From positions 479,041-543,040 of the forward strand of contig SCFE01000031.1 in NCBI GenBank assembly GCA_004352715.1: DNA of 64,000 nucleotides. The letters run 5' to 3'. The stretch is from Hofstenia miamia (Eukaryota; Xenacoelomorpha; Acoela). The notes under the pieces were generated by a model. The model did no database searches, was not told the origin of the DNA, and saw only the letters and a program-made list of their open reading frames with translations. Positions 37,525-48,900 of the stretch are shown one piece after another. Every line of letters begins with the position of its first letter. Within the stretch, counting starts at the first letter, position 1. Both the position numbers and the translations under genes were made by a program.

Positions 37525-39585
37525 CTAATGAGACTGCTGATGTTTATGGAGATGCTATTCAAATTGAATCTAAGGAAGAATTTGATGAGCAATATTCATT
37601 GAAACAAGATAGTTCTAGTGATGCTGAAAGCTTGACTATGTCTATTTCAGATGAAGAGGAAACAGTTCAATTTGAGGCTAACTTTGAGGTTGTGGAAGAT
37701 AATAAATCCACCCAGATAGAACTAGCTGAAACTACATCAGCTACAGAAAATGATATTGACCTTAATCTATCAGAAGTACATGAAACCTTTGAAAAGCAGG
37801 ACATTTCTGTTGAAAGTACTTCAAGTGATGAGGACGTAATTTCTGATGTCCAAGCACCCATAATAGATCTGAATGAACCTTTAACATCTATTATTACTGA
37901 AGGTGACAAAAAACCATCTGAAATTGATAGTGGAATTGTTATCAGTAAATTATTAGCTCCATCAGAGTTTGTAGATCATATTCCAGAGGAAATTCTAAAC
38001 ATTGAAGTTTCTGATTTAGAAACACAGAGTTTGGCAAATACAGAAGAACTAGCTAATGTCAATAACACTATTGCCAAGGAAATCGTAGATTCTGATTATG
38101 CTCCTGAGGTAGATGTGAGTGAAACTAATGAGACTGCTGATGTTTATGGAGATGCTATTCAAATTGAATCTAAGGAAGAATTTGATGAGCAATATTCATT
38201 AAAACACGATATTTCTAGTGATGCTGAAAGCTTGACTATGTCTATTTCAGATGAAGAGGAAACTGTTCAATTTGAGGCTAACTTTGAAGTTGTGGAAGAT
38301 AATAAATCCACTCAGATAGAACTAGCTGAAACTACATCAACTACAGAAAGTGATATTGACCTTAATCTATCAGAAGTACATGAAACCTTTGAAAAGCAGG
38401 ACATTTCTGTTGAAAGTACTTCAAGTGATGAGGACGTAATTTCTGATGTCCAAGCACCCATAATAGATCTGAATGAACCTTTAACATCTATTATTACTGA
38501 AGGTGACAAAAAACCATCTGAAATTGATAGTGGAATTGTTATCAGTAAATTATTAGCTCCATCAGAGTTTGTAGATCATATTCCAGAGGAAATTCTAAAC
38601 ATTGAAGTTTCTGATTTAGAAACACAGAGTTTGGCAAATACAGAAGAACTAGCTAATGTCAATAACACTATTGCCAAGGAAATTGTAGATTCTGATTATG
38701 CTCCTGAGGTAGATGTGAGTGAAACTAATGAGACTGCTGATGTTTATGGAGATGCTATTCAAATTGAATCTAAGGAAGAATTTGATGAGCAATATTCATT
38801 AAAACACGATATTTCTAGTGATGCTGAAAGCTTGACTATGTCTATTTCAGATCAAGAGGAAACTGTTCAATTTGAGGCTAACTTTGAAGTTGTGGAAGAT
38901 AATAAATCCACTCAGATAGAACTAGCTGAAACTACATCAACTACAGAAAGTGATATTGACCTTAATCTATCAGAAGTACATGAAACCTTTGAAAAGCAGG
39001 ACATTTCTGTTGAAAGTACTTCAAGTGATGAGGACGTAATTTCTGATGTCCAAGCACCCATAATAGATCTGAATGAACCTTTAACATCTATTATTACTGA
39101 AGGTGACAAAAAACCATCTGAAATTGATAGTGGAATTGTTATCAGTAAATTATTAGCTCCATCAGAGTTTGTAGATCATATTCCAGAGGAAATTCTAAAC
39201 ATTGAAGTTTCTGATTTAGAAACACAGAGTTTGGCAAATACAGAAGAACTAGCTAATGTCAATAACACTATTGCCAAGGAAATTGTAGATTCTGATTATG
39301 CTCCTGAGGTAGATGTGAGTAAAGCTAATGAGACTGCTGACGTTTATGGAGATGCTATTGAAATTGAATCTAAGGAAGAATTTGATGAGCAATATTCATT
39401 AAAACAAGATATTTCTAGTGATGCTGAAAGCTTGACTATGTCTATTGCAGATCAAGAGGAAACTGTTCAATTTGAGGCTAACTTTGAAGCTGTGGAAGAT
39501 AATAAATCCACCCAGATAGAACTAGCTGAATCTACATCAGCTACAGAAAATGATATTGACCTTAATCTATCAGAAGTACATGAAA
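37525..39585 (+). repeat. Coding repeat array B, second part (600-bp period)
   Basis: About 3.4 units of 600 bases with very few differences between them, mostly single substitutions such as SDEEET versus SDQEET or SETNETADV versus SKANETADV. The units differ from the first part (34300-35467) in fixed positions, for example DVQAPIIDLNEP here versus DVQTALMNLNEP there, so two sub-families exist. Confidence 0.93.
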
Positions 39586-40156
39586 NAGAAAAGCACTGCT
39601 GATGTTTATGGAGATTTTATTGAAATTGAATCTAAAGAATATTTTGATGAACAATTGAACGAAGATCGTGCTACTGATAATGAAAGTTCAAATAGTCTTA
39701 TTTCAGATGATGAAGAAACTACTCACTTTGAGCGTAACTTAGAAGTTATGGATGATATGAAATCAACCCAGATAGAACTAGCTGAAACTTCATCAGTAAC
39801 AGAAACTGATTTTAACTTTAATTTATCCGAAGTCTTTGAAAATTTTGAAAAGGCGGAAATTTCACTTGATAATGTTTCATATCCTGAAAATGTCTTGCCT
39901 GATAGCATTTCTGATGTTTCACTTTCGAGTGCTTTGAGTAATACATTTGATTCTGAAATTTTATCAGAGCATACCTTATTCAAAAATACAGAGATTTCTA
40001 AGGAAACCACAATTGTTAGTGAACAGAAAACTGTTGGAAGTAATTTCACAGAAACAGTAGAAAGCTCTTCATCTGCAAATTATTATTCAATTAACAAAGA
40101 ATCTTGTAATCTGGAAGATGATGAAAACATTGTACTGGTGTCATCTGAGAAGAAAG
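37525..40156 (+). CDS. Giant muscle Ig protein, array B continued and exon tail
   Basis: The open frame from the gap to 39585 encodes further 200-residue array-B units (equivalent points at about 37909, 38509 and 39109, exactly 600 bases apart). At 39586 a single N joins it to the last, diverged unit (KSTADVYGDFIEIESKEYF...), but in a different reading frame. The join is therefore an assembly fault and not a real frameshift. From 39587 the frame runs to donor AAAG|GTTTTT at 40156 in phase 1, exactly as in copy 1 at 36389. The protein is acidic and Ser-rich with no recognised fold, and it lies between array A and the split Ig domain. It is most likely the true 3' end of the same giant exon that begins at 16671. 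Confidence 0.75.
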
Positions 40157-40200
40157 GTTTTTATTACTATCTTAGTGGCTGTTAGTAAAGAATGTTTTAG
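40157..40200 (+). other. 44-base intron (copy 2)
   Basis: Same intron as at 36390-36433, donor GGTTTTTATT and acceptor GTTTTAG. Both flanks are phase 1 and the joined frame is open. Confidence 0.8.
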
Positions 40201-40328
40201 GAAATCCTCCAATTATCATTCAATTTGAAGAAGTAAAGAATGTGATGATTGGTCGCACTCTTGAAATTGAAATGAAGTTCACTTCAGACTCTACCTGTTC
40301 TACTGTGTGGATTCACAACAACTCCGAG
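40201..40328 (+). CDS. Giant muscle Ig protein, exon: first half of a split Ig domain
   Basis: Acceptor GTTTTAG and donor GAG|GTTTGT bound 128 bases. After completing the split Gly codon, the exon encodes NPPIIIQFEEVKNVMIGRT and reaches STVWIHNNSE, strands A to C of an Ig domain with the core Trp. It ends in phase 0 and continues into the exon at 40642, which supplies the remaining strands. This is the single Ig domain between the acidic repeat arrays and the second giant exon. Confidence 0.85.
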
Positions 40329-40641
40329 GTTTGTCTTCCTTACATTTTTTACTTTTGCCACACTAGCATGTAGTTTCATCTAAGCACAATTTTTTTCTAT
40401 AATTTTCAAATATATTACATTTATAAAGGTTTATTTTTGTTAGGAAATCACTTGATTTACAACAACTAAGGCAGTGTAAGCACTAATGAGATAATGCTGA
40501 AATGAGAAGCATGAAATATATTATTACATTTCTCGTGTTTCTTTAATTATACTGTTAAAAAATGTTCCAATTGCCTATGCACATATAAATACATATGGAA
40601 CGAAATTTTGGAAAATAGAATTTCACTGTCGTCATCTTTAG

Positions 40642-40801
40642 AAGGTGGATGAAGAATATTACTGTACAGAATGCATAAGCGAGAGTGTGTTCCTTTCAAA
40701 GCTTTATATCAAGAACTGTCATTCGAAAAACGCCGGAATGTACTTATTGAATGTTTCAAATGAATTCGGTCATGATGAAGCAGAATGCGCGGTTTTTATA
40801 G
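40642..40801 (+). CDS. Giant muscle Ig protein, exon: second half of the split Ig domain
   Basis: Acceptor TCTTTAG and donor G|GTAAGAC bound 160 bases encoding KVDEEYYCTECISESVFLSK, then LYIKNCHSKNAGMYLLNVSN and EFGHDEAECAVFI. The N-x-G-M-Y signature and N-x-x-G turn are those of Ig strands F and G; the usual F-strand Cys is Leu. It starts in phase 0 and ends in phase 1, matching the two-base opening of the exon at 45985 (G+TT, Val). Confidence 0.87.
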
Positions 40802-40820
40802 GTAAGACTTTTAATCCGTG

Positions 40821-40859
<39 letters not shown>

Positions 40860-43800
40860 TATGAATCCATTTTATTTTTTAAATCATTTCAGTATGTCCT
40901 GTGAATATAGATTGCTAGTATTCTAAAATATAAAGTACTGAATTAAGCGGAATTGGGATAATCACTGAATGAAATTCGCTAAGAAAACGTTTGGTAAAGG
41001 AAATAATACCCTTATCGCAGCAATCTTTGCTTCATTTCTGACGTATATTTTTGAACGACCTAAAATGATTTCCATGTCAACAAAAGATATTTTTTTNTTT
41101 TTTTACTTGTTGACTAAAAGTTGTTACTGCTACTTAAAAACTCAAATATAGTTTACACTTTTGTGAAATTTTGAAATTGATTAAAAGCGCAGTTATGCTT
41201 ACAAGTTGTTTTTCACGTTTTCACTTGGCCAATAAATTCCCTTTAAACTCGAGAAATCTAGATGCATAAGCCGGCCTCCATTTGTGGAATCGGATATTTT
41301 TGCATGGCTTGAACTGTTCAATAATTTTTTCGGATGCAAAACCGCAAATATTTGTTTGAGTTCATTGCAGGCGAAATATTTAGTCCTAATTGAAAGAAAT
41401 GGCCTTCCTTGCAAACATCTTCATTGACGTTTTCTAGTGAAATCTTAATATTATTTTAGGAATTGTATTATTTTTTATCATTTTAAGATTAAAATTTGTT
41501 CAAGCTTTTCAAGTGATTTAGCATTTGGATTGCTTTGACTTTTCCTAAATTGCATTAGAAACTTTATATGCACTTAAATCTTGTTGCGATTGCGATTGTT
41601 GTCATACTTATAGTATTATAAGCATTATCGTACTTATGCGCAGTTTATGCACAATTGCATATAGTTCTTCACAATGGCTCGTAATTATATGCAATTATAT
41701 ATATATATATATATATACTGTATATATATATATATAAATCTATAAACTCAATAGAATAGTTGTATTATATGTATATATTATTTCAAGTTACGTGGTAATT
41801 TCAATGTGTATTTTTCGTCTTAAAAATGAGTTTTTCAATTGTTCAAGCTTGGGAAAAAATACATGAAATAATGGCATTTGAGACTTTCCTTCATTGATTC
41901 TCATCGAATTCCACAATATCAAAAAAAATTGTTGGAAGAACAATGAATTCTGAATATAGTCGATGCATCCAGAGATTTTTCTCCAAGTTGAGTAAAACTT
42001 TATGTTAAGAAATAAATTGTTTAGGACATTATTTAGAGCAATGGTTTGCTTTGAATATGGTTTAGTTCTGCATTAATATAATTTTTAGGTTAATTTTTTA
42101 TGTTTTTTATGTCAATTATTTTATTTTAAAGAATGTATTCTGGTCGCCCTATTCATAGGATACTTTTCATTTAAGCCATGAAGTGATACAAGTAAAATTT
42201 TATTTATCAGAATTTAATTATTAAGCAAAAAGACATGGTGAAGGTGATGATAATACAGTATACATAAGCGCATTGAATAAGTGCACACTGTGAATTCCTC
42301 AATCGAGCTTAAGTCTTTATGCTTCCTTCATGGAATTTTGCGCCAGATAGAGGGGGCATTTGGAAGAGACAAAATTTAATTCCTTGCACCTAAACGATTT
42401 CCAGTATTAATATTAACCTAGACAATTTTTGTATAAATTTATGTTTTGACATTCATTTTTTGGACTATTAAAATAAGATTTATCCATTAGAAACAGGAAT
42501 ATCGTATTTGCATTTCTCTATTTATTGTATCACATTTTGAGGTATACAACTCCACAAAATTTTAACGGATGTTGCTTTTGATGAATAAACATTTATTTAT
42601 ATAGTGTTATCTTTAAAATATATGATATTAAGAATTAATTTAGATATTCTTAGACAATGTAATTCGAATAAATATTTATTAAAAAATTTATTAATACTTA
42701 AATAAGATAATTATGCCATTCGTAAACTCGCTGTTTATTGTGAGAAGTCTTTTATGTTAATCACTCATTTCACTCGTTTCCAGTCCGGCCCGGTCCTGAA
42801 AATTTGCAGTCCTTCCCTAAAATTACATGCGAAGTTTAGGAATTTATTCTTCTTTTTTATTTCAATACAATACATTTCAAAATTTATATTTAAAATACTA
42901 TACATGCAACCTATACTGTATAACTGTTAAGAAAATTCAGTGAACAAAGGGCCGAATATATGTACAGTATATACGTATAATAGGCCAATGCGTATAGGAA
43001 GTCTTATCTGAGTTTAAAGTTTAAATTGGTCCGAAATTTTCTTCCTAAAAATTTGCATTGGTTCGTTATTTCAATTTATCAGTCCGGTCCAGTCCAGTGC
43101 CAAAAAATCCGGACAACTTCCAGCTCTGGTTTTTACCTTCAACCATATTGAGAATACCTGCATTCGAAACTTTTGTTACATTGCTAAAATTATAGCTTTG
43201 AAAATGAAATACGTTTATTACAAATAACAATAGATATATTCCATTTTAAGGTATTAATTAAAACTAATTCACTAAATTTGAAATTTGAATTACACATTAC
43301 TTAGTTATCGAAGTTTTGTAATTTATTTTAAGAGTCCTTTGAATTTTGGAATTTATTTTCTATTGCCATGCCATGTGGAATTCAGTTTTGGGTTAAACTG
43401 GCACTTTGATTTGAACACGCATTTACGTACTTGCTTTTTATGTCGTTTTGAAGGCACCAACCGATTTCACATATTTTCAAACAGTTTTCTCTAATGATTT
43501 CGCAAATTTGATAGTCGTGGGACTTTGGCACATCTCTTCGAGAATATGTTCTCATGCAATTATCAGGCTCTTCGTAAGCTAGAAACTTTTTTTTTCAAAA
43601 AATTTTTGCTCTACCATCATAACAGAGACTAACTTTTATGTCTATGAATATGTACCTTATAATTTTTGGGAGAACCTCTTGCAAAATGTAATTAGGTTTT
43701 AGACAACAGCTAATAAATATTTGTTTTATAATAGTTTTGGAAAAAATAAATTGAACCGCTCTCGTTCGAAATTTTTTAGGACCACAGCTGTAATGGTGAG

Positions 43801-45984
43801 CATTTATGCTAAGGTGTGCTGCTGTGTCGCAAACACTTAAAAATATCTACTGATTTTTTATGAAAATTCCGATTTTTTGAAATTCATTCAAATTATTTCC
43901 ATAATTAGTTTCAGATAAACATTGGATCTAAATTCCATAAGATCAGAAGTTAACTTTTTTCAGAGCGCTACCGGGTGGAATGAAAGATGATATACTCCCA
44001 TCTTGTCACGCTTTCTTCAATATTACTGTAGTTATGAGTATTCAATATTATTTGGAAATAGCCATGAATGAGAGCAACAACAAAACTCAATTTTTTTCAT
44101 AGACTGTGTAATCTCGGAGGCTTGAGTCGCCGAACAGAAGTCACTCCTCTATCTAATGGAACTTTTAGATTTTGGATGTCTTTATTAGTGAGTTTAAGAG
44201 CGTTTAATTTTTTTTAAGATATCATAATTGATCTTAACATATTCTTTAGAAGCTTAGAGTTAAATTATTCTATTGAAAAATTCATTTTACATCGCCCTAC
44301 TCAAAATCTAATAAATTTTTTCTGTAAAATGTAATATTTTTATAGTAAAAGATTAAACTAGACTATAATTTTTTTTGATAAACGGTATTTTGTGCATCCC
44401 TGATTAGAAGTTTTGCTAATGGTATCAGAGTAAAACTATTGAAATTAATGCTTTTACATTGAGTTTTTTCGAGGATGTTAGCGTTTCGTGATTATGAAAT
44501 GAAATTTGCACTAACATGTAAACTACAATATTACATGCAAAAGAATGAAAAGTCGAATCCAAACCGTTTTAAAATTCATGCGAGTTTTTATCCAGTGTTT
44601 GACGTTACTTCTGTCACTGGGTGGTGTGCCATTACAATTTTTATACAGTTATCTCGGTTGCGCACATTCAGAATGGCCTTAAAAATGTTTTGAAAAGCTT
44701 GTTTTTGCGACAATTTTCAGTGTTTTTTTTCAAAATATATTAGAAAAGTGGTTAAAGCACCTATTTTCTCAGTATTATTTTGATTGCTTATCTCTGTTTT
44801 AAAACCTGATTACGTACAATGTTTGATTTATGCTTTTTTTCATTTAATTATTGTCTCAATTGAATAAAATTGGAAATTTGGAGAAGAGGCATTTTTCAAA
44901 TCTCCAAATATTTTTTCGAAGAAAATTTTATTTTGAAAAATATATTTAAAACGTTTCTGTTATTGTACACTAGCAAATTAATTGTGGAAAGCATTTGAAA
45001 AAATTAAAATAATTCCAGCGTTTAATCAATATTTTTTGGTGAAATATTAAGAATAATAGATTATTCCACAGGTAAGGCATTAAATATTAAATATAGCTTT
45101 TTTCATTAGTTTTTTCACTTCAAACATTAATTGAACTATGAAATTCATATTAACCGAATCTAATTCCAGTTTTGTATCAATATTGCAAACACGTAGGCCA
45201 AGAGTATAACACTACCATGTCCAGATTGACACAAAAATAGGATTTTGAATATAAAAATGGAATGTTACTTAATATTTGTATGAAAGTCTACTGGTGAGCT
45301 TTAAGTACTATTTTTCATTTAAACTTTTAAAATTTAGGAGGTCGACAGCCCTTAACGGTTTCTTTTAATGTAGACTGACCTTGGCACTGCAACCGCCGAC
45401 TTGGCACACGGCATGCTCTCTATGAAAGAGGAGACAATCCTCTATCTTTTGCTGCTTTCAGATTTTAAATATCTTCCTTAGTTCGTGAGTTATAAGTGCT
45501 TAACAATTTTTTTGATGTGATCCTAGATTTGCAAAATTTCTAGTGATTGTCACTTACAAAGTTTGAAGACTGTGAGTTCAATATGGTTATTCGTTTGTGA
45601 GTTAAATCGCTCAAAATTATTTTTTAAAGAAACTTTCAAAATTTATAAAAAATCCTACGTCATTTAAGGTTAATAACATTTTCAAAGAAAAATTATCTTT
45701 ATTGTAAAGTATAGAATGTAAAAAAATACTTAATAGGCTAAGCCCGGGCACTGTTTTCATTGTTGTAATTGGTTTTTTTGGGATTGAATTGGTATTTATT
45801 TTAATTATTCAGTATTTTATTGTGTCATATTTGATTTGGGGATGTGCTTAGGCTTCATACGAAAATTTTTAGCAAGTAGCAATTGAATAGCTATTTCCAA
45901 GCAATTTAATTCTTCTTTACTGGAGCAATAAAACAATATAGATATATATTTGGAAATTATATTACTGTAGTTTTTCATATTTAG
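40802..45984 (+). other. 5.2-kb intron of the giant gene
   Basis: Bounded by GTAAGAC and TATTTAG. It contains (TA)n runs at 40822-40856 and 41697-41736, a repeated CAGTCCGG(C/T)CC motif at about 42780 and 43080, and a diverged pair of similar segments at about 44145-44240 and 45430-45530 (both CTCCTCTATCT-like followed by GATTTT...). No further exon is recognised. The short ORFs here, including 43285-43494 and 44475-44693, show no domain. Confidence 0.75.
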
Positions 45985-48900
45985 TTGCTGACAATCAACA
46001 ATTCGGAACAATGAACATATCAGAAGTCGATGTGATTGATGAAGATGCACTTGGTGATGAGCACGTGGAAACAACAGAGCTTGATGAACTATCAAGATTT
46101 ACTGAGATTCATTCAGCAAAGGTTTTCCCCATTGAAGCATCCGGGTTGGAATGTGGAGTCGTCAATAAAACAGATCAAGTCTTGGATACATTCACTTTTG
46201 AAGATAGATCCAAATTCACAACAGCAGAACTTTCTGAACGAAGTGCGTCTGACATTCTACTTTGTCTTAGCAATGCAAATGACACCAATAACACACCAAG
46301 CCCCGTTCGCGAAAATCAGATCTTCACTGAAGGTTTTGCTTCTCATTCTGAAAGATTGTGGACTAATCTGAAAGAGGTCTCAAACTTTGAACAAGCTTTC
46401 ATCAGCAATTCACAAAGTAGTTCTGAAAGTAAAGGCGCTCATATAGCCATTGAGCAAGCTGCTAAGGTAGAAGAGATTTGTGAAAATTCACAACTTACAA
46501 GGTGTTTAATGGGTAATCATCCAGTAACAAAACAAATTAATGATGAAGCATGTCAACCAATCGTTTGTTCAGATTGCTCTATTAATGATATTGTCAAAGT
46601 AGCTAATGTGAGTTTGTCTCTTGATGCATTTGTGTCTGCCAATAAAGAGTTATTAACTGCAGCATCTCGAACTCAAAGTATTGCCGAATGGAAGAAATCA
46701 GAGAAAATACAGACACAAACATTTGAAGAAATTGCTACATTAAGTGAAGTTATTAAAGATGCCATAGTGAAAGCATTGATCATTGTTGGCTTGGCGGAAG
46801 TAAAGGATGTTAAGGACATGCATGATGCTCAGTGGATGCGTTTGAGAGATTCAATACAACCTTTCTTAGGAACATATGCTAAGGAAGTGGAGAACTTTGT
46901 AAGAATTACTGAATTTCAAAAGACCTATGTTGACACAGTAAGAATTGCACAAGCTAAAGAAGGGAGCATATTGTGGTCCCGCTTGAGATCGAATCTGCAA
47001 TCAGCCTTATTCACTACAGCTGATATACTAAATGAAAGATCTTTGTTGAATGAGTATAATAATGTTGAAATGATTGTTGAAGGTCTAATTGCTTATGGTT
47101 TGCAGGTTTGGGCGCGGCCTAGACTAGGTGAGGGGTTGTATGGTTTGATGCAAACGTATGAAACAGAATCAGATCCTAGTCTTTACGAAAATTTGGCTTT
47201 TGTCAGTGGCGTAGGGCAGCAAGACATTTCTTCTGAAGTTCCTACATCATATTCAACTTTACTTCAAAGTATGGTTTCAGTGAATGTGATTAGTGAAAAG
47301 TGTACCTCTAACCACTTAATGGAATCTGTTATTTATCAACCTCCAAAGGATGAAGCTCCAATTTCATCATCTATTATTGCTGAACAGTTCAGTACAGCTG
47401 GCGAATTATCATCTGAGACAGCTTCAACTTTAACTGATTCACATTTGAATGTGAAATCGAAAATTGTTTCTGAAACTACTGAATCAGCTTTAAATCAAGG
47501 TTATACACTATTGCATAATGTCCTTGGTGTTTCAAAAGAAGAGATCCGCAAATGGGCACGTCTACGAGAATCACTAGATGCTCAACTTATATTTACCAAG
47601 TGTGCAGAAGTACAGTTTTATATTGAGGAAATTGAGCAAGAAGTTATTGAAATTGGGCAAAGCTATTTGTCAATGGAATCTATGCAAAGTGTTGTAAACG
47701 TTTTTAACGTTTGCGCTTCTTTAGAGGAAACTGTAACTGCTAATCAAATGGCAGATGATATTATTCATGCATCACAAATTATTGCTGATTGTCATGATGC
47801 GATTGTTCTTGATTTCATTAAAGCAAATTACAATGTCAGTAGAAGATTAATTGAAGGCATTGCTTTAGACTCAGATAAATTATGGCGAAGACTTCGCTAC
47901 ACTCTTGATGCTGCTTTAATCCATGCCAAGACAGACATGTACTCAGAGCTCATTGAGAATATTGACATAACTGTAAAGGATAAACTCGTTCGTTGTATTA
48001 ATGCAGCTGTTGACCATGGAATAATATGGACTAGAATCCGTGATACAATCAGTGCCTTATCAAAATTGAAACCACAAGTTCACAGATTGACAGAAGTTAT
48101 TCATGAAATTCCTTTAATAACAGGCAATCATCCTGCAAGGGATCATGCAAATATATCATTATGGGCTCGTCCTCGTGAGTGCTTGCATCTTGAAGACTAT
48201 GACAAAGCCACTCCAATTATAGAAAAAATGATAATATCTGAGGGTGAGATTAAGCAGTTTTTGGAAAAAGGTCATTCATTGGAAGAATTCAACACGTGGC
48301 AAAGATTGAGAGAAAGCATTAAGGGTGATAAAATTGAATTCCCTCATTGCAGTATTACAGACCTTGGTATTACTATTGCAAATGTTGAAACTCTTGCATC
48401 TCCAATTGAAAAATCCATTTTAGCTATTATAGCTGATCAAAACATACTTCCTTCAAAAAAAGAAAGTGCAGAATCAAATGTTTTTAAAAAGAATATGTTT
48501 AATGACAGTGCATCAATATTAGCATTAGTCAATCTTGCGATTTCTAAATTGATTGAAGAAGAAAAGGCTGAAGAAAATGAAGCAAAAGAAACCAGAGATA
48601 AGTGTTCATTTGAAAAAACAGTGAAGCTTGGAAAAGGCAAACCTATTATTGTTAACTCTTTGGCTAGTAGTCTTTTGACTGATGATTTAGCTCATGAAAA
48701 AATTATTGAAATGGAATGTGTAAATGATGATGCTACAATTAAATGCTTAAATGAACAAATTGATGATGCTTTAGAAATGATAGGGCAAGATGACTGTTAT
48801 CAACCTGATGTTGAAGAATGTGAAGATCTTGATGAAGACCTTATAATGGATGAGCTTCATGAAGATGTTGAACTTGCTATTTCAAATAAGGAAGAAGAGC

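Noticed and set aside
24911-39585. CRISPR-like or satellite array
   Set aside because: The repeats are long, in frame and continuous with coding sequence, with no spacers, and the genome is animal. They are protein repeats.
39586-39602. Real frameshift or stop at the end of array B
   Set aside because: It coincides with a single N that joins non-adjacent repeat positions. The sequence after it is intact in its own frame and matches copy 1 at 35820.
46011-46013. ATG at 46011 as the start of a second, separate gene
   Set aside because: The frame is open for eight codons upstream to an acceptor (TATTTAG), and the phase matches the donor at 40801. An internal Met explains it better. An alternative promoter cannot be excluded without transcripts.
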